From assembly GCA_027627225.1 (NCBI GenBank), contig CM051030.1:2807501-2871500 (forward strand): DNA of 64,000 nucleotides. Reading direction: 5' to 3'. Source of the stretch: Congeria kusceri. Its lineage: Eukaryota > Mollusca > Bivalvia > Myida > Dreissenidae. A program made the translations under genes and the position numbers. Below, one piece after another: positions 36,101-46,423 of this stretch. The notes under the pieces were generated by a model. It was not told the DNA's origin, did no database searches, and saw nothing but the letters and a program-made list of their open reading frames with translations. Position 1 is the first letter of the stretch, and each line of letters starts with the position of its first letter.

Positions 36101-39100
36101 TATTCTTAGTGCAAATTAGGTCAAGGTCAAGGTCAAAGTGAGGTTGGGTGATACGTGTGGATAAGGAACGGTCATAAGTAAACACTGTGTAAGTAACCAA
36201 GTGCTGTAGTAAGCAGTGTTGGTTCTAGACGAAACAGTAATATCTAGTTAACCAAGAAATGGCACTTTTGAATAATTATAAGTCCAAATAAGGTCAAGGT
36301 CAAGGTCACAGTAAGGTTGGGTGATATGGCTGGATTGGGGATGGTCATAAGCAACAAACAAGATCAAGCATGTTAATATATTTTAACAAGATATTTATCA
36401 TGATATTAAGCTTTTCGCTTATAAATCTAGCACAAGCCCAAACTCCTAAACCTACCTCGCCTAAAACAAGTTCAGTATCACCGGTGAAGCCATTCACATC
36501 CACAACAACGAATCGGGCGACACTACCGTTGACAACAGAACCTGGGACAACCAAAACAAACACTTCGCTTTTACCAGTCACTACACAGCCGCAAACAACC
36601 ACATCAACTTCCTGGCACCCCCTTACAACAACCTCGTCCAAAGAGCCAACAACTACATCTTCGACAACTGACACAACAAGCTCTCAATCTGACGCTGCGT
36701 TCGAAGATTCTTTACAAGGTGAGAAAAAAAAAGTTATTTAATTAAAAGCGTATTTTCTTAACTGGACCACACTTAATGTTTTATCTTATCACTAACTAGT
36801 TTAGTTCCACAGTTTCTACAAATCGTCACAATTAAAGGAACCTGTTCACAGATTGACGAATGTACAATTTTCAAGCGCTTTGTCACATATATTCTTAAAA
36901 TAAAGGTAAAGTGTATATAAATGAGCTAAATAATACTACTGACATAAAAGATACTGTAAATACCGTTTCGTTAATGAGTAATCAACAGTTGAAATTGATA
37001 CAATTATAAAGCTTTTCTTACGCAAAACGATTGATTAATTTGTTTCTGTTGTTTTCGTTGAAATTGTTGAAAACAATTGAATCACTTACATTATAGGAGA
37101 TAATATACATTTTTACGGTCTTAAATGTCAGCTGAGGAGAGAAAAATGTGTTAAAGCCAAAGCATTTTAAGGGCCTTTGTGGACGTTAATGACCGGAAAA
37201 GGTGTACTGTCGCTATTAAAGCATAATAGCATACATATAGAGCAATACAATCGAATCAAATTAGTAATTTACTATAAAATCATAGTTTTATACTATAGTG
37301 TAGCCCAAAATTGCGCATCTGTTTGTTTATTGATTTTAAAATTGTATTACCAGGGCAACGTTCAGCCGAGCTAGAATCGCGCAATTTAGTCGCCATTTTG
37401 TTTCAATGTTTTCCTCCGTACAAATATTAAAACTGCATTTAACATGGATTTCAAAATGCATTACGTGTATAACAAATGATACACATATCATGATATCATA
37501 ATACTGTTTTGCGTGCAAGCGTTTAATAATGGACAACAGTAACGAGGAGCCCGGTTAAATCATAATTAAAACACTAAGCCGGTCGTTATTGGCGCGTGAC
37601 TTTACTAAATAATACACATATATTGCGATAACCGACCGCTTTTTTTCGTTGACACATCACTACTGACTGAAAACGGAATTTGTTATGCTATACAAAAAAT
37701 AAAACAGCATTCCTATTGAATGGAAACAATTATTACAGCAAAGCCACATCGAATATTCCGCTCCAGAATACATGTTCACCAACATCACATAATCAACCAA
37801 ATTATGTAAACTAGTATATGGAAAACTAGTATTAAAAGAAAAACCAAAAGATTTTAAACAAATAAATAAATGGAAATTATTACTAAATTTGGAAGAAATG
37901 AATTCAAAATTAATTTTCACTCAACCTTTAAAATTATCTATTGATACTAAATTTAGAAGCTTTCAATACAAATAGTTAATGCACATTATTCCGAACAACT
38001 ACTTTTTGCATAAATGCAAAATAAAGTCTTCAAGTTTGTGCGATTTTTGTTCAATGTATCCTGATTCAAATATCCACATGTTTTGGGAATGTCAATACGT
38101 ACAAATATTTTGGACATGCCAACAAAGATTGATACAGGACATGCTCGGCATGGGAGATATGTTAGCATAATTCAAATCTAGCGTGTCAATTTGTAATATT
38201 GAAACTGTTACTAAAATGAATTCATACTGCATTAACTTTATAATTTTGTTTGCAAAACTATATATGTTTTAATGTAAAAATGAAAACCGTGTGCCACAAA
38301 TAAATATGTTTCAAAATGTCCTCAGAAAACGAATAAAATAAGAAGAAACAATTTCACACGTACAAAATAAGTATGAACTTTTCCTGTCACGCTGTATTGA
38401 TTTTATTTCATTCTAATCTTTTTTACGAACCCATCCATGTTAAACTTAGCAAAAACTGTTCTTGTCTTCATTATACAAGGGCACATTATTTAAAGACATT
38501 TTATCTTTGTTTTCTTTATGTTGTATAGATAATAATTTCTTTGTAAAGCACAATTTGTACTCTGAACTGATATGATGTAATATGTATATTGTGGTTTGAA
38601 AAGAAATAAAATTGAAATGATAAATAAAATAAATAAATAAATAAAATCACGAACATGAATATATATCGGAATGGTCGAGAGGTGAGCGCGCTAGACGTTT
38701 GATCCGAAGGTCTCAGGTTCAAACCCCCTTGGTAGCAACATTTTTTGACTATTTTCTTGTTAAAACATATAAGCTCTTTAGATGCTTTAATTTGTCCAAA
38801 AAGATGTTTAATGGCATATTAAAAAGAAAAATACAAAATCTGTGAACAAGTCCCTTTAAATCGGAGATTTCTACTGAACTCCTATATTAAAATACCTCTT
38901 AAATGTAACACTATTATTAAAACACAATATTATTAAATTGTATTCATTGCCAGGATCTAAGTCTGAAGTAATTGCAGCAGAAGTCTCAGTAACAGTCGCA
39001 CTTGTGATTGCAGCTGTTGTGACTGTTCTTGTCCTCAGAAACAAGTAAGTTGATTAATGCGAATCGTAACACTTCAATAGTCTACAAACGACCATACGAT

Positions 39101-40275
39101 ACTGTTCACAAGTGAATTGAATAAGTCAAATTGTGGTACATAAATTGTCTATGTACCACCGTACAATAGTGTACGCATGTTACGAATTTCATAATCTTAT
39201 TTCATTGGCCATTTTTAGAACCATTTTCAAACACGATTTACGACATGGTTGTATATTCATTACTGAGTCAAGTACTTTGTTGTTCATGTTGTTTTTTTTA
39301 AATATTGTTGCCTTCATGGTTTAGGTGTTTCACCACATATATTTTTATAGAGAAAAAGTGTGCTTTGCATCTTCAAAGAGATCAAAAAACATAGACGACA
39401 GTCGACACGTATCCTTGGCGAGGGTGGAATCCAAACCGAATGCCTATTACCAAACACCGGGGGCTCCTGTGTTCCATCAAAAATACAGTGACCTGCAGAA
39501 CACAGGCGGGTACCCCACGGCCACTGAAGAATATTATGCCGTAGTAGACAGCGGTATTTCCACTACGGATTCCGAACAAAACGATTTCTACCAAACACCG
39601 GGTTCTCCTGCGTCAAACCATACCTACTCTGTTCTGCAGAAGAGTAAAGGTGGTTCTAAGGTTTATGACGCCACAGCTGACAAAGGAACTTCCATTCGAA
39701 ATAATAATGGAACAGTCGGAAGCCCTGACTCGGCAAATGCGTACTTCATACTAGAGAAAGAAGGCTTTAAGCAACCAAACGCTGCCAAATTTCTTTCATC
39801 AGACGTCCATAACTACTTTGTTTTAGGAAAACAGCAACCAGCAGTGGATAATGCTTCAATGAACGACAGGCTTCCATATTTTGTTCTGCAAAAACAAAAT
39901 GGTGTCCAACCGGTTCACGAAAAGCCTTCAAATGATGCTAATCCCTACTTCATATTAGAGAAAGAGGTAGCTGCTATTGATAAATCAACGCCATTTAATG
40001 CACTGAGTGTGGTTGGAACGGAGAGTGATGATGGCGATATGTACCAAGAGATAGATACGACTGACGAATACTTGGGCATCGATGATTCACGTGATGTTGA
40101 CAACAACGATTACGATTGCACTAAGAAGGCATTCAGGGATTCGAAAGTTGAAGTCTCAGACAACATATACAACAAACTTAACTCTGAGGGCGATGAATAT
40201 GATCACTTGCGCGTCGGAAACGGCAGCGTAAGAGCTGCGGAAAACGAGTATAACGTGACGTCTACCGTTGTTTAG
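33119..40275 (+). CDS. R3: mucin-stalk transmembrane receptor with multi-tyrosine ITAM tail
   Basis: Exons: signal peptide 33119-33182, stalk 34022-34309, second stalk 36431-36718, TM 38954-39044, tail 39351-40275. With both stalks the total is 1656 bases (552 codons with stop); with one, 1368 (456 codons); both are in frame because the stalk exon is phase 1-1. No intact lectin or WSC exon was found between signal and stalk, only a possible remnant at 33293. The product would be a membrane protein whose ectodomain is mostly a Thr/Ser/Pro-rich, probably O-glycosylated stalk, with a 307-residue tail. The tail is uninterrupted, so this is a likely functional signalling member. Downstream DNA to 44020 is paralogous to that of R4. 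Confidence 0.75.
33293..33390 (+). pseudogene. Vestigial lectin C-terminal exon (candidate)
   Basis: After TTTTACCATAG the phase-1 frame reads DHILYILAFNKQPSMIRFCV: a Tyr strand, then Met-x2-Phe-Cys, like the closing exon of the lectin domain in R1, R2 and R4. No phase-1 donor follows and the copy at 35701 has an extra T that breaks frame. Low to moderate confidence. Confidence 0.35.
33405..33950 (+). repeat. GGTCAAGGTCAAGGTCAAAG repeat block, copy 1
   Basis: Three to four units of 150-180 bp: AAATTAGGTCAAGGTCAAGG, GTTGGGTGATATG, GGTCATAAGTAA, CTAGACGAAACGGTAAA, AACCAAGAAATGGCAC. Repeated at 35815-36355 through the 2.4-kb duplication. TCAAGGTCA matches the extended half-site of monomer-binding nuclear receptors (ERR/FTZ-F1 type). 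Confidence 0.85.
34022..34309 (+). CDS. R3 exon: Thr/Ser/Pro-rich stalk, copy 1
   Basis: Phase 1-1 (AAATCTAG to GTGAGA), 95 full codons, dominated by Thr, Ser and Pro (TTTSPKTSSVSP; LPLTTEPGTTKTNTS), ending DAAFEDSLQG. The ending is shared with R4 (DAAFEDSSRG). The same frame is open upstream to an ATG at 33961 and would add a hydrophobic leader ending in Ala-Gln-Ala, so an alternative first exon is possible. Confidence 0.75.
35265..35677 (+). mobile_element. LINE 3' fragment, copy 1 (truncated by duplication junction)
   Basis: Translates, with stops, to the LINE C-terminus seen at 1-1258: IPIEWKQLLQQS, KWKVLLNLEE, PLKLSIDTK, LCDFCSMYPDSNIHMF. It stops at the duplication breakpoint near 35677. 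Confidence 0.75.
35815..36355 (+). repeat. GGTCAAGGTCAAGGTCAAAG repeat block, copy 2
   Basis: Paralogue of 33405-33950, with scattered substitutions. Confidence 0.85.
36431..36718 (+). CDS. R3 exon: Thr/Ser/Pro-rich stalk, copy 2
   Basis: Same length, phases and splice sites as the first stalk exon. By eye, nine amino-acid-changing and two silent differences separate the copies (for example Ser/Phe after VKP, Leu/His after TSW, Pro/Ser before DAAF). Either exon or both can be spliced without changing frame. Confidence 0.7.
37672..38645 (+). mobile_element. LINE 3' fragment, copy 2, with (AAAT)n tail
   Basis: The coding remnant continues past the duplication as HMFWECQYVQIFW, then a non-coding part ends in a run of AAAT/AATA units at 38615-38645, the usual 3' end of such elements. 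This is the original insertion; the fragment at 35265 is its duplicate. Confidence 0.75.
38660..38740 (+). repeat. tRNA-like sequence (degenerate)
   Basis: GGAATGGTCGAGAGGTGAGC carries an A-box-like TGGTCGAGAGG, and GGTTCAAACCC is a good B box; a T run follows. The anticodon stem pairs poorly, so a SINE head or tRNA pseudogene is more likely than a working tRNA. Confidence 0.5.
38954..39044 (+). CDS. R3 exon: transmembrane segment
   Basis: 91 bases, phase 1 in and 2 out (CATTGCCAG to GTAAGT). A Val/Ala-rich helix (VSVTVALVIAAVVTVLVL) is followed by Arg-Asn-Lys. Confidence 0.85.
39351..40275 (+). CDS. R3 exon: cytoplasmic tail with many YxxL motifs and ITAM
   Basis: Starts after TTTTTATAG and runs 307 codons to TAG. 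In order: two YQTPG ... KYSDLQ / TYSVLQ modules; EYYAVVD; KVYDATA; four YF(V/I)L modules (Tyr codons 39742, 39814, 39877, 39946) as AYFILEK, NYFVLGK, PYFVLQK, PYFILEK; MYQEIDTTDEYLGI; NDYDCT; the ITAM YNKLNSEGDEYDHL (40168-40209) preceded by SDNI; and a final NEYNVT. The sequence is acidic and probably disordered. Tyrosine pairs of this kind bind SH2 proteins once phosphorylated; partners here are unknown. Confidence 0.85.
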
Positions 40276-41102
40276 AAATGACTCAAAGGTTAATAGAAAC
40301 GCATGTGCATACAAACTGACTGCTTTCAAATAATCACAAAACTGCCTTAATTTTACAATACATGTATGCAAATATTATTGTATTTGACTACACTGTGTTT
40401 GACTGTATTTGAATGTTGCGTATATATTTCGGCGCTCGCATATTTTATATTTAATGTTTATATTGTAGATTGTATTTTCCTCGTCCATGTTTCTTTTATA
40501 CTGTGTCTTTATGAGTAAAAATCATTTCATATTAATTTTTTACATACTGGTACTGCTTCTCTTTTGAATGAGCGAGCCACCTGGCAAGTTGTCGCCATGT
40601 ATTAGTCAGTATTCATCAACTGAAATTAAAATGATAAAACAACAACATTCGAGCTCAAAAATGCAAAATAAACCAATCACAGAACTAAATTCACGGATGA
40701 TTCTAGGTCGCCAGCAAACGATTTCAACCGTACGACAATTGGTATATATATGATTGTTCAACTGAGCTATCTGGAAATCTGGCCCCGTGTTCACTAATGA
40801 TTAACTATAGGATCAAGACCAAACTTAGCTGATCTTGATCTTCTAGCTCAACTATAAAATAATTTCTACTAGATAAAATGACACAAATGTTTGTTAAGCT
40901 TTGATGACAATATTCCGCTCAGATAGAAAATCTGCGCTGAGAGGAGTTCATTATTATTAAAATTGATCCAGAAATTTAGTAAAGGCCATTTTTGGAGTCA
41001 GATCCTAAAACATCTGGCTCAAGTTCATCTTGAACCTGAAAATCAGGCTCAACTTCTTTTGTGAACATGGGGCCTGCACAATAACTTCATTAATGTGATT
41101 AT

Positions 41103-41955
41103 TAACAAGAGCTGTCGGAGGACAGCGCGCTCGACTGTTCTTGTGCTTGTCAGAGTTACTGGCATTTTTTTTATAAAACAAGAAATATGGAAATTCAACG
41201 AAAACTATTTTTTTCTAACGAAATGCATTAAAGTCAGCACATCAATACACTTTTTAGTTAAAATTGCCTTTGACCTATACCCCACCCACACCATATGCAA
41301 TCCCAAGCGAGGTCTCGATATAAGGTATCTATGTATTAAGTGTCCTTAAAAGATCTCAATGCATTCTCAAGTTATTGATGGAAACAGTTTTTCTATTTTT
41401 AGTAACAGTGACCTTGACCTTGACCCCACCCATCCAATACGCAATCCCAAGCGAGGTCTCTATGTATAACATTTCATTAAAATATCTCAATGCATTCTCA
41501 AGTTATTAAGCAGAAACCGTTTTTCTATTTTAGTAACAGTGACCTTGACCATGACCCTATATGCAATCCCAAGCGAGGTCTCGATATAAGGTATCTATTT
41601 TTAGCAACAGTGACCTTGACCCCACCCACCCCATATGCAATCCTAAGCGAGGTCTCGCTATAAGGTATCTTTATTTGCAGTTTCATTACAATAGCTTAAT
41701 CCGTTCTTGAGTAAGAGAGTGGAATCGGAAAAGTGTAAAAAGACCCCTAATTTTGACTTTCAAACGAGAGTTACCAAACTTGGCCTATATATTCATTTTA
41801 ATGTGCGGAATAAATGTTTAAAGTTTGAATGAAATCCCTCATGAAATTCCGGATAAACTAGCTTACCGAAAAACTTTAACCTAGGTCAGACGCCGACGCC
41901 GAAGCCGGGGCAAGTAGAATAGCTTGCCTTTTCTTCGAAACTGCGAACCAAAAAC
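41103..41955 (+). mobile_element. Repeat A/B composite inserted after the R3-R4 duplication
   Basis: Starts CAAGAGCTGTCGGAGGACAG then GCGCTCGACT, holds about four ~125-bp units (GTGACCTTGACCTTGACCCC, GCAATCCCAAGCGAGGTCTC), and ends GACGCCGACGCCGAAGCC ... AACTGCGAACC. The paralogous site at about 53520 reads straight through (GATTATTAATAACGATATAT), so it is an empty site. Confidence 0.85.
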
Positions 41956-42489
41956 GATATGTTGATTGCAAGATATGCTTCATGTCTGAATAAGTCACCA
42001 GCTCCAGCATAGTTGATCATGTTATTCGAATTTTATCTCGCAGTACATGCATAGGCCAGTATTCTAATAACTCTTCAGTAACAATTTTACAACAGCATAC
42101 ATGTATATATCTAATGAATATATGTATAGTGCAATATTTAAACATGTTTACTGAAGAAGACGGACTGAACTTTACGTACAGTTGCATCTTGATATTCACA
42201 AAGATAATTGAATCACCATTTAAATAATTTGTATATATCTCTTTATACAACGTGATGAAACATTCGTCAAGGAGCACTTTGCAAATATTAAAATCTGGTT
42301 CAGTAACATCAATGTGTGAAAAATGTTCAACTTGGGGTTTGGATCAGTGAGACAAAGCATTTTTACGCAAGACGATAGAGACTAGGATATGGGGCGAATT
42401 ACTTTGTAAATGTCGAGCTTTTTACTTGACCAGACGGGCTTGTTCTCTGTAATGTTTACACTGAGCTGTTGACTGAAACACAAATACTA

Positions 42490-42850
42490 ACTCTAACTCA
42501 CATACTGTGTGAAATACTAGCGCTCCATAACTCTTAATTTGTGAACGACTAGCTCTCCATAACTCCTTTTTATGTAAAAGACTAGCGCTGCATCACTCTT
42601 ATTTTATGAAAGACTAGCGCTCCAAAACTCTTATTTTGTGGTAGATTTGCGCTTCAAGACTAGCAATCCAACACTCTAATTTTATGGACGTAATTTTATG
42701 GACGACTTGCGCTCAAAAGCTCTTAATTTGTGTATGGCTAGTACTCAACACTCTAATTTGGTGAAAGACTAGCGCTCTAAAATTCTAATTTTGTGAAAGC
42801 CTAGCGCTCATTCGCTCAAAAACTCATATTTCATGAAAGACTAGCGCAAT
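42490..42850 (+). repeat. ~38-bp degenerate tandem array (GACTAGCGCTCCA...)
   Basis: Units of roughly 35-42 bases with TTTTGTGAAAGACTAGCGCT and CCATAACTCTTA. The paralogous array at 54040-54655 is longer. Confidence 0.85.
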
Positions 42851-44019
42851 CTTACATGATTTCTTAATCAAACAAGAAGAACTCTGAACCCAGATAATCA
42901 CTCCTTCAACTTGCAATATATAGATAAAGACATCAAAAGCCACGTTATGATTGAGACAGCCAATGATCGACAATAGCAAGCTACCATACTTGAGAAGAAA
43001 ATATTTAAAACTAAACCAAAATAAACTCATATACAACTACTTCTTACGGACACAAATATCCTCTTAAATTATACATATATGTATTGCGTGTTAAACTTTT
43101 GGCAACAATCAGTCAGCAAATCTTCGAACACATCAGCCTTTCTGTTGGTGCAATTTAAGTTTTGTTGATAAACACGAGCGACAGGAAATGACAGGAAATT
43201 ACAAATCTCGATATAACATATCCTTGTTCCTGTAATGAATATTACGCCCAACACAATAATGCAATTTCCATAAAATATACTGCTTAATAATTTATAAGGA
43301 CATTCTTCAAATTTTGTCTTCTTTTTATTTTAAGGAATGAATTTTGAAAGATAAAAGACAACGTTGGGGATAAATATTTCAATAATAAATTAATACTCAT
43401 TATAATGAGATGCATAAAGCACACATGTGTTTAACAAATCAAACTACACATAGCGAAGCAAGACAAGAAAACATTTGAGCTTTGAAAAACGCAGTATTGT
43501 ATTTTACTGATAACTTGTGATGGCATTTACTTTTCCATTTCTTTTACCATTTTTGTTAACATTCATTTATTAGTCTAACTGCATCTTGATTGTACAATTT
43601 ACATATATTCATACCTCATCCAAACTGCCATAAAGACGTTACTTTGAAAATTCTGTTGACTCACTGCCAGATATTCTCGGTTTGTATCAATAGGTGAGTA
43701 TTTTATAATTAATATCTATTGAAATATTATATAATAAGAAATTCAAATATCAAGAAATATAATGTGCATTTATTTTTTTTATAATTCCTTGCTAAAGCGT
43801 ACATTGTGTCTATCTAATCTATGATTATACCATGTAAACATGGCGTAATAGGTCTACTCGGGACTTGGCCCTCTGGATATATTGCTAGATTAACTTGACA
43901 CTTTTTGTATAATGATTTAACAATACATCGTAATAATACTACTGTTATATTGCATAGGTGTTCAACAGTAAAGGAGTAAAGAACAGTAACTCACAGAACA
44001 CGTTGACGTAATAGGTCAT

Positions 44020-44907
44020 CGATTGGTCTGATGTACTTAATATTCGAGAACATATATCAGTTATATGAGCCGCAATTGGTAATGCAAAGGTAATTATTGC
44101 TTTATATCATTTGTTGAGCTGAACATCAATCAAATTCTATGAAAATGCTACTTAATACGAACAAACCACGTGAAACAAATATTAAGCAAAACATTATCGT
44201 TTTGCACGTGCTAGTTATTGCATTTGCCCGTGAAAGGCAATACGTCCGACTGTTTTCCCCTGTCTAACTTTGTAAATGTAACCAGCATGTTTAATAACTG
44301 ATGTAAAATGGTAAAGCTTCTAACCCGCATTAGCAGAACACGTGTATTGCGTGTTATGGTTCATAGGCTAAAATAATCGTCAGTGAAAATGTGTAATGAC
44401 CGTACAAAACCACCATTCACGGATATTTTCCAATAATGTTTGAATTATGTGTGATGAGTATTCACACAGTCAACAAATATACATTTTCAGAAAACGTAAA
44501 CTACGTATAAACATTTAATTACAGTTTGGAATGGATTGCACCGTTTTTTGTCAATATTCTTCATTCTGAATACAAAAGAATTTTATTATTAACGACATAT
44601 TTTTTATACATATGGCAACGTGCCTTTAATTTTTATATATTTATTATTTTTTTATTTTGAAACGTTATAATATAGATCTATTATGGGAAATGTATAGAAA
44701 CACCTTTCGTAAGTATCAATTAATCATATCGGCGGTTTCAAATGATCGTTTATTCATAAACTTAAAACTAGAAAGAAGCTTCTTGTTGTACATGCAATCA
44801 CACATACCCAAACATAATACGAACTTCCGATTGTCTCATAGATTGTCTGATAGAACCAGTAGGAAGCACAACGTAAAATATTTAAAAGTATAAATATTAT
44901 GTTACAG
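44020..44907. other. Upstream of first recognised R4 exon
   Basis: No signal-peptide, first lectin or WSC first-half exon could be identified with confidence. Confidence 0.4.
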
Positions 44908-45025
44908 ATGGAATGCGTATGCATTGACCAACTGAATGACAATCGAATCAACAATGGATGCAAACCATGCGATGACATTGTTTGTGGCAACGAAAATAAA
45001 ACCGCTTTGTATAGCGTCGTGCACG
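44908..45025 (+). CDS. R4 exon: WSC-like domain, second half
   Basis: Phase 0 in (ATGTTACAG), phase 1 out (GTAATT), 39 full codons. It has MECVCIDQ, GCKPCDDIVCGNENK and ALYSVVHG: CxC, CxxC and CG ... LYSV, the clearest WSC-like ending in the window. Confidence 0.65.
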
Positions 45026-46392
45026 GTAATTGTTTTCATAAGGTTATCAATGGAAATAAAAACAGAATGTACCTTAAATACCATAAATACAAAGATGCTA
45101 TAACAATAATAAAATTACTGGTGGAAATTGTGGAAGCAATGGAAGTGGTGGTAGTGGTGGTGGTGGTGGTGGTAGTGGTGGTGGTGGTGGTGGTGGTGGT
45201 GGTGGTGGTGGTGGTGGTGGTGGTGGTGGTGGTGGTACTGGGTCGTGATGGTGGCGGCAGAAGCAGCTGTGGAAGCAACATCAGCAGCAGCAGTAGCACT
45301 GGCAGTCATAGTAGTATTAGCAGCAGATCTATAGTTGGTTATTATTTATTTACTTAGGAAATGTAAAATAATACTGAGTATGGTAGAAGGGACTTGTTAA
45401 CATATTTTGGCATTTTTAAGTTATGCCATTAAATATCTAAACTTGACATATTTAAGCATCGGAACTAAAAAGCTCAAGAATAATAACTAGAAAAGTATTA
45501 AGAAAAAAAAAGAAAAGAAAAAAAAAGGTCCCTCCGGATTAAAAGACTGTAGCCCTAACCACTTAGCCATTCCGACTTACATATGTCGTGCTGCATTATT
45601 TACTTAATGTAAATGTTCCACGTGTTGTCAAAGATTTCAACGAAAACAACAGAAACACTCCAAATTATTCCATCGTTCAGCGTTACAAACGCTTTAGAAT
45701 TTTATCAGTTTCAACTGATGATCACACATAAACGAAACGGTTTTTACAGTATATTTCTAGGTCCTTAGTGTTTTTTTGCTCCCTTGTATTCACTGTTCTT
45801 TTAATTTTGGAATCGGTGAAAAAAAAATGGAAAAATTGTCAATTTGTCACTCTGTGAACAGGTCCCTTTAAATATGGCAATTATCTAGTTCGAACGACTA
45901 CATAAGAAAACAAATACAGAAACATTCACACGAATTCATAATTAAAACTGACCTTACTGAATCTTAATGAAACAATGTTAGATATCAACATTATTTCTAC
46001 ACGGAATAATTACATCAACACCAAAACTAGCTTTACACAGCGGCAAGAAGTAAAAATCACAAACTGTACATTCAAACTACAAATACTGAAAGTGTAATAA
46101 CAAGACTTTATTTGCATTTATATGCATTTATGCTATTTATACTATTTTGAAAAAGTGAAAACGTGCAGACAAGTTTGAAATGCATTTATACGTCATGTTA
46201 TTTTTTGAAAACGCGCAAACACATTTCTTCTTCCATTGATAAATATACGATTCAGTATATTTGCGATAGCAAAATGAAAGTAATAATTGTAACTACTATT
46301 GCTGCTGCCGCCGCCGCCGCCGCCACCACCACCACCACCACCACCACCACCACCACCACGATCACCACCACCACTACTCCTACTACTATTAT

Positions 46393-46423
<31 letters not shown>

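Larger units (their letters stand above)
35679..38086 (+). repeat. 2.4-kb direct duplication, copy 2
   Basis: See copy 1. Its right edge lies inside the LINE fragment, which continues beyond it, so the donor segment ran from the R3 intron into this LINE. Confidence 0.95.
38954..44020 (+). repeat. Segmental duplication block 1 (R3 3' part and downstream)
   Basis: It aligns with 51441-55870 through TM, tail, 3' flank, the AGCGCTCC repeat array and beyond, to the CACGTTGACGTxATAGGTCATC string. The main differences are the insertion at 41103-41955, repeat number in the array, and the 8-bp deletion in R4. Confidence 0.9.

Noticed and set aside
38660..38740. Functional tRNA gene
   Set aside because: The B box is good but the anticodon stem does not pair and the acceptor stem is not formed.
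45115..45357. Poly-Val / poly-Thr / poly-His open frames
   Set aside because: They are the six readings of one (GGT)n run.
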